Assembly: GCA_031256095.1 (NCBI GenBank)
Contig: JAIRRG010000193.1
Location: 1 to 33,316 of the forward strand
Direction: 5' to 3'
DNA from: Desulfobulbaceae bacterium
GTDB lineage: Bacteria; Desulfobacterota; Desulfobulbia; Desulfobulbales; Desulfocapsaceae
DNA: 33,316 nucleotides
In this document: positions 30,682-33,316 of the stretch, in pieces
How positions within the stretch are numbered: position 1 is the stretch's first letter
Layout of the letters: every line of letters begins with the position of its first letter
The notes under the pieces: generated by a model
Seen by the model: the letters and a program-made list of their open reading frames with translations, nothing else
What the model was told of the DNA's origin: nothing
Databases searched by the model: none
Made by a program: the position numbers and the translations under genes

Positions 30682-31082
30682 ATGCTGCACATACTGGATA
30701 CCGATACCGCAAGCTACCTGATCAAGGGCAAGGGTCGGCGGTCGAAAATCGCCTGGCGGCTCTTGCCCCGTCCATGGTCTGCATTTCGGTGATGACACGA
30801 GCCGAGCTCCAGTACGGGCTGAAGCGGCTACGAGTAGATCATCACCTTCACTTGGTGGTGCGCCAATTCCTCAAAATGATCCGCACTCTGCCATGGGACG
30901 TCGAGGCGGCCAACTGGTACGCCGACATCCGCCACCCATTGGTCAGCAACGGTCAGCAGATCGGCGAACTGGACATGATGATCGCCGCCCATTCGCTCTC
31001 GGCGGGCGCAGTGCTGGTCACCAACAACCGTCGCCATTATGAGCGTATCGAAGCGCCATTGATACTGGAAAATTGGGCATAA
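30682..31082 (+). pseudogene. vapC: vapC-like PIN-domain toxin, frameshifted
   Basis: The ATG at 30682 begins a good PIN-domain start, MLHILDTDTASYLIKGK with the first catalytic Asp6. The frame then runs into nonsense and a stop near 30790. From 30735 the family sequence continues in the other frame: SAVENRLAALAPSMVCISVM, TRAELQYG with the second acid, and IGELDMMIAAHSLSAGAVLVTNN with the third and fourth. One base missing around 30731-30735 explains the shift. The toxin, an endoribonuclease in the family, therefore cannot be made unless a frameshift occurs. Its partner antitoxin is also truncated. Confidence 0.85.
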
Positions 31083-31252
31083 ACGAATGACACAGTGGTC
31101 GGTCCCATCCCTGGCGATCATATGGACTTTAGGCGTCATCCGTTGCGCGTGTGTCTTGCGCGACCTTGTACATCTGAACAGTATTGGGGGTTAAACGGCT
31201 TCTTACTTGGCCGCTGCCGGACGCGCGCCGCCGCCCTACGCTACTTGTCCAT

Positions 31253-31783
31253 TTAGTGGCGCGGCTTGATGCCGCCGCAGTCGCTGCTGATGAACTTCAT
31301 CTGTTCCTCGACCACCATGACGTGTTTGGCGTTCGCCTCGGTAGTGACACTTTCGACCTTGATGGTGATCTGGTCGCCCGTGACTGCCGTCTCTCCCTTG
31401 CTGGTGACCGTACCGCCCCCTTGCTTGCACGCCATTTCAAAACTCGTGCGGTCGCCACTGCGGTTGAGCTTGGGTTCGTCGCAATTGGCGCCTTCTGGGC
31501 GCGGCACGGTGGTCCACTCGTTCTTTGCCATCTCGGCGCTGACGCATATGAAATCGCCCATCGCGGCTTCCATTTTTTTACGCTGCTCGGGCGGCATATT
31601 GACCATGGACTTGCGCATTTGCTCCTGCGCGGCCTTTATCTGCGGCAGCATGTCTTGGCCGTTCATCGTCATCTTGAGTGTGCGCCGTTCCCACAGGCCG
31701 GGTTTTGGGGCATCAGCGCCTTGTGCTGCATGGGTAGCGCCGGCAATCAATACGAGGCACAGAAAAATAAGAGCGATTTTCAT
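31253..31783 (-). CDS. Exported DUF3617 protein
   Basis: The 176-residue protein begins MKIALIFLCLVLIAGATHAA, a signal peptide cleaved near Ala20, at the ATG at 31783. GLWERRTLKMTMNG and the four spaced cysteines (FICVSAE, ANCDEP, MACKQ, SDCGG) match the DUF3617 family, in which the sequence after the signal is a periplasmic domain of unknown function with probable disulfides. The in-frame extension upstream is not coding. The family name is by pattern; no function is known. Confidence 0.85.
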   Translation of the reverse strand: MKIALIFLCLVLIAGATHAAQGADAPKPGLWERRTLKMTMNGQDMLPQIKAAQEQMRKSMVNMPPEQRKKMEAAMGDFICVSAEMAKNEWTTVPRPEGANCDEPKLNRSGDRTSFEMACKQGGGTVTSKGETAVTGDQITIKVESVTTEANAKHVMVVEEQMKFISSDCGGIKPRH

Positions 31784-32095
31784 GGTACTGTCTCCGAAAA
31801 AGTGGAAAAAACGACAACCAGCGTTGATTGGGCTGAGTTTGCGAAACCCAACATGCAAAATCACACCAATGAACAAGCGTAGCAGGATGAATTAATTGAG
31901 CTTTTGCGAGACCCACCGCTCAGAATGTACCATACGATCGCGCAGCACACCAACGACTTTTAGCCGCCACAACGGGAGCGGCCAGTCCAGTCGGTTGTTG
32001 GTTATCGCAGGCTCACCCTCAACCTACACTACGCGCGCTCTACCCATCTACCAGTCTAAAAAAAAAATCGCCCCCATAGATCCCAGGCGAACGCC
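31784..32095. other. Gene-free stretch between DUF3617 and feoB
   Basis: No gene is supported over these 312 bases. The part near 31828-31918 contains two related imperfect hairpin repeats (separate entry). A long A run at 32058-32066 lies just after the feoB stop on the minus strand as a T tract, without a convincing stem before it. Confidence 0.5.
31828..31918. repeat. Two degenerate REP-like hairpin repeats
   Basis: TTGGG..TTTGCGAAACCCAA at 31828-31851 is an imperfect palindrome (TTGGG against CCCAA). A second, more decayed copy with ATTGAGCTTTTGCGAGACCCACC lies at about 31894-31916, in the same orientation. The shared core is GAG(C)TTTGCGA(A/G)ACCCA. This is the shape of chromosomal REP-type elements seen between genes in many GC-rich bacteria. 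Only two copies are visible, so the assignment is tentative. Confidence 0.4.
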
Positions 32096-33316
32096 TCAAC
32101 CCAAAAGCGAGCCAATCCGATAGACCAAAATCGCCAAGATGAAGGCGCCGGCGGTATTGAAACAGATGGAAAAGACCGCCCAGCGCCACGACGATTCGCG
32201 GGCGATGCAGATGACGGTGACGAAGCAGGGCGCGTAAAACATGATGAAGACCAAGAGCGCCGCCGCCGTTGCTTGGGTCCATTGTCGATCGGCCTGCAGG
32301 CGGTTGGCCAGCGACTGGCCTGTTTCGGGAGCGGCATCGCCCATCGAGTAAGCCGTGCCCAGGGTCGAGACGATGACTTCCTTGGCGGCGACGCCACCCA
32401 AGAGGGCGATATTCGTGCGCCAGTCAAAACCCGCCCACCGCGAAATTGGCTCCAGTCCGTGGCCAATCCGCCCGGCCAGCGAATGTTCGAGGCTGGCGTG
32501 GGCTTCGCTGGCGTTGATCCGCGCCAGTTGTTGCCGCAAAGCTCGTGCATCTCCAGAGATATTTTTTCCCCCTGAAGCCGCTTCATCCTGAATCTCCTGG
32601 CTGAAAGCGGCCCGCGCCTGGCCGCGAGCGCGCTCAAAACCATCGCGGCTGGCGGTGTCAAGCCGGGGAAAGGTCATCATCGCCCACAACAGAATCGAAA
32701 TGGCCAGAATCACCGTTCCGGCCTTTTTGATGTATTGCCAGGTGCGCTCCCAAGTGTGGATCAGCAAACCGCGCAACGTGGGGAAGCGGTAAGGCGGCAG
32801 TTCCATGACAAAAGGCGTCGGCTCGCCACGCAAAACGGTAAGGCGCAGCAGTTTGGCAGTGAGAAGCGCCATGGCCCAGGCCAGCATCGTGAACAGGAAC
32901 ATGTTGCGGGCCTGGTGCTCGGCGAAAAAAGCGCCAATCAAAAGGGCCAAAACCGGCACCTTGGCGCCGCAGTTCATGAACGGCACAGTCAACAGCGTTG
33001 CCATCCGCTCCTTCGGCGAGCGCAGGGTGCGGGTAGCCATCACTCCCGGCACGGCACAGCCGCCGGCGACGCCGCCGGAAACAATAAACGGCATGACGGA
33101 AGAACCGTGCAGGCCGAAAATGCGAAAGACGCGGTCCATCATGAAGGCGACCCGCGCCAGGTAGCCAGAGTCTTCAAGGATGGCGATGCCGAAGAACATG
33201 AACATGATCAGCGGCACAAAGCCGAAAACGCCGCCAACGCCCTCAATGATGCCGGAAACGATCAGCGACTTGATGATGCCGTCCGGCAGATGCGCTTCGG
33301 CCAGGCCGCTGACCGC
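32096..33316 (-). CDS. feoB: Ferrous iron transporter FeoB, C-terminal half (partial)
   Basis: The visible 406 residues belong to the membrane domain of FeoB: GVGGVFGFVPLIMFMFFGIA then ILEDSGYLARVAFMMDR, then PFMNCGAKVPVLALLIGAFF with the conserved Cys of the Gate motif, and a C-terminal set of helices ending in VYRIGSLLG. The N-terminal G domain lies beyond the window edge, where the reading frame is still open. FeoB imports Fe(II) across the inner membrane. No feoA or feoC is visible downstream. A local insertion region (about 185-260 of the visible part) is polar and periplasmic, as in other FeoB proteins. Confidence 0.96.
   Translation of the reverse strand, partial: AVSGLAEAHLPDGIIKSLIVSGIIEGVGGVFGFVPLIMFMFFGIAILEDSGYLARVAFMMDRVFRIFGLHGSSVMPFIVSGGVAGGCAVPGVMATRTLRSPKERMATLLTVPFMNCGAKVPVLALLIGAFFAEHQARNMFLFTMLAWAMALLTAKLLRLTVLRGEPTPFVMELPPYRFPTLRGLLIHTWERTWQYIKKAGTVILAISILLWAMMTFPRLDTASRDGFERARGQARAAFSQEIQDEAASGGKNISGDARALRQQLARINASEAHASLEHSLAGRIGHGLEPISRWAGFDWRTNIALLGGVAAKEVIVSTLGTAYSMGDAAPETGQSLANRLQADRQWTQATAAALLVFIMFYAPCFVTVICIARESSWRWAVFSICFNTAGAFILAILVYRIGSLLG

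Overview
The left 18.8 kb is most of a lambdoid-type tailed-phage prophage. Every gene in it reads leftward (minus strand), and it ends against a tRNA-Arg(CCU) gene. The right 14 kb is bacterial chromosome: a fatty-acid-type operon, purL, a DegP/HtrA protease, paaK with an ACT-domain gene, a decayed vapBC pair, a DUF3617 protein and feoB. The host looks like a GC-rich Gram-negative bacterium. The large single-chain PurL, the paaK-ACT pair, the AMMECR1-type gene and periplasmic DegP point towards Desulfobacterota (Deltaproteobacteria), but this is inferred from gene content and no marker gene is present.

Phage layout in transcription order (right to left): SF3/D5-type helicase; a roughly 300-bp gap with two pairs of inverted TGGGAGG-type repeats (candidate replication origin); zinc-finger/TOPRIM primase; ParB-like protein; small SAM methyltransferase; SplB-like radical SAM protein with its own sigma70-like promoter; ParB-methyltransferase fusion; a nine-codon leader ORF; putative small terminase; Ea22-like protein; a second, C-terminally damaged radical SAM protein; DUF6378 protein; Dam-type methylase. 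The packaging and head module then follows lambda order: large terminase (A), a small HTH protein, W-like joiner, portal (B), protease with internal scaffold (C/Nu3), decoration (D), major capsid (E) and an FI-position protein. A holin-endolysin-membrane protein lysis cassette is inserted before an FII-like head-tail joiner and the start of the next gene. Most of these genes overlap by a few bases, so the module is translationally coupled. No integrase is present; it would have to lie beyond the left edge.

Chromosome: a rightward set of four genes (KAS III-like synthase, AMMECR1/AmrA, a CxxC cluster protein, a hot-dog thioesterase) converges on purL. purL is intact in reading frame along its whole length except for one in-frame TAG codon. 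degP follows with a good promoter and a bidirectional terminator. paaK and a tandem-ACT gene diverge from degP. The vapB antitoxin lacks its DNA-binding N terminus and vapC is frameshifted, so that toxin-antitoxin locus is dead or dying. The window ends inside the C-terminal half of feoB.

Points most worth attention: the in-frame amber in purL, the iteron-like inverted repeats between primase and helicase, the 9-bp phased GAGAC array near the terminase genes, the cluster of SplB-like radical SAM, methyltransferase and ParB genes of unknown role, and the coupled KAS III/AmrA/CxxC/thioesterase operon.
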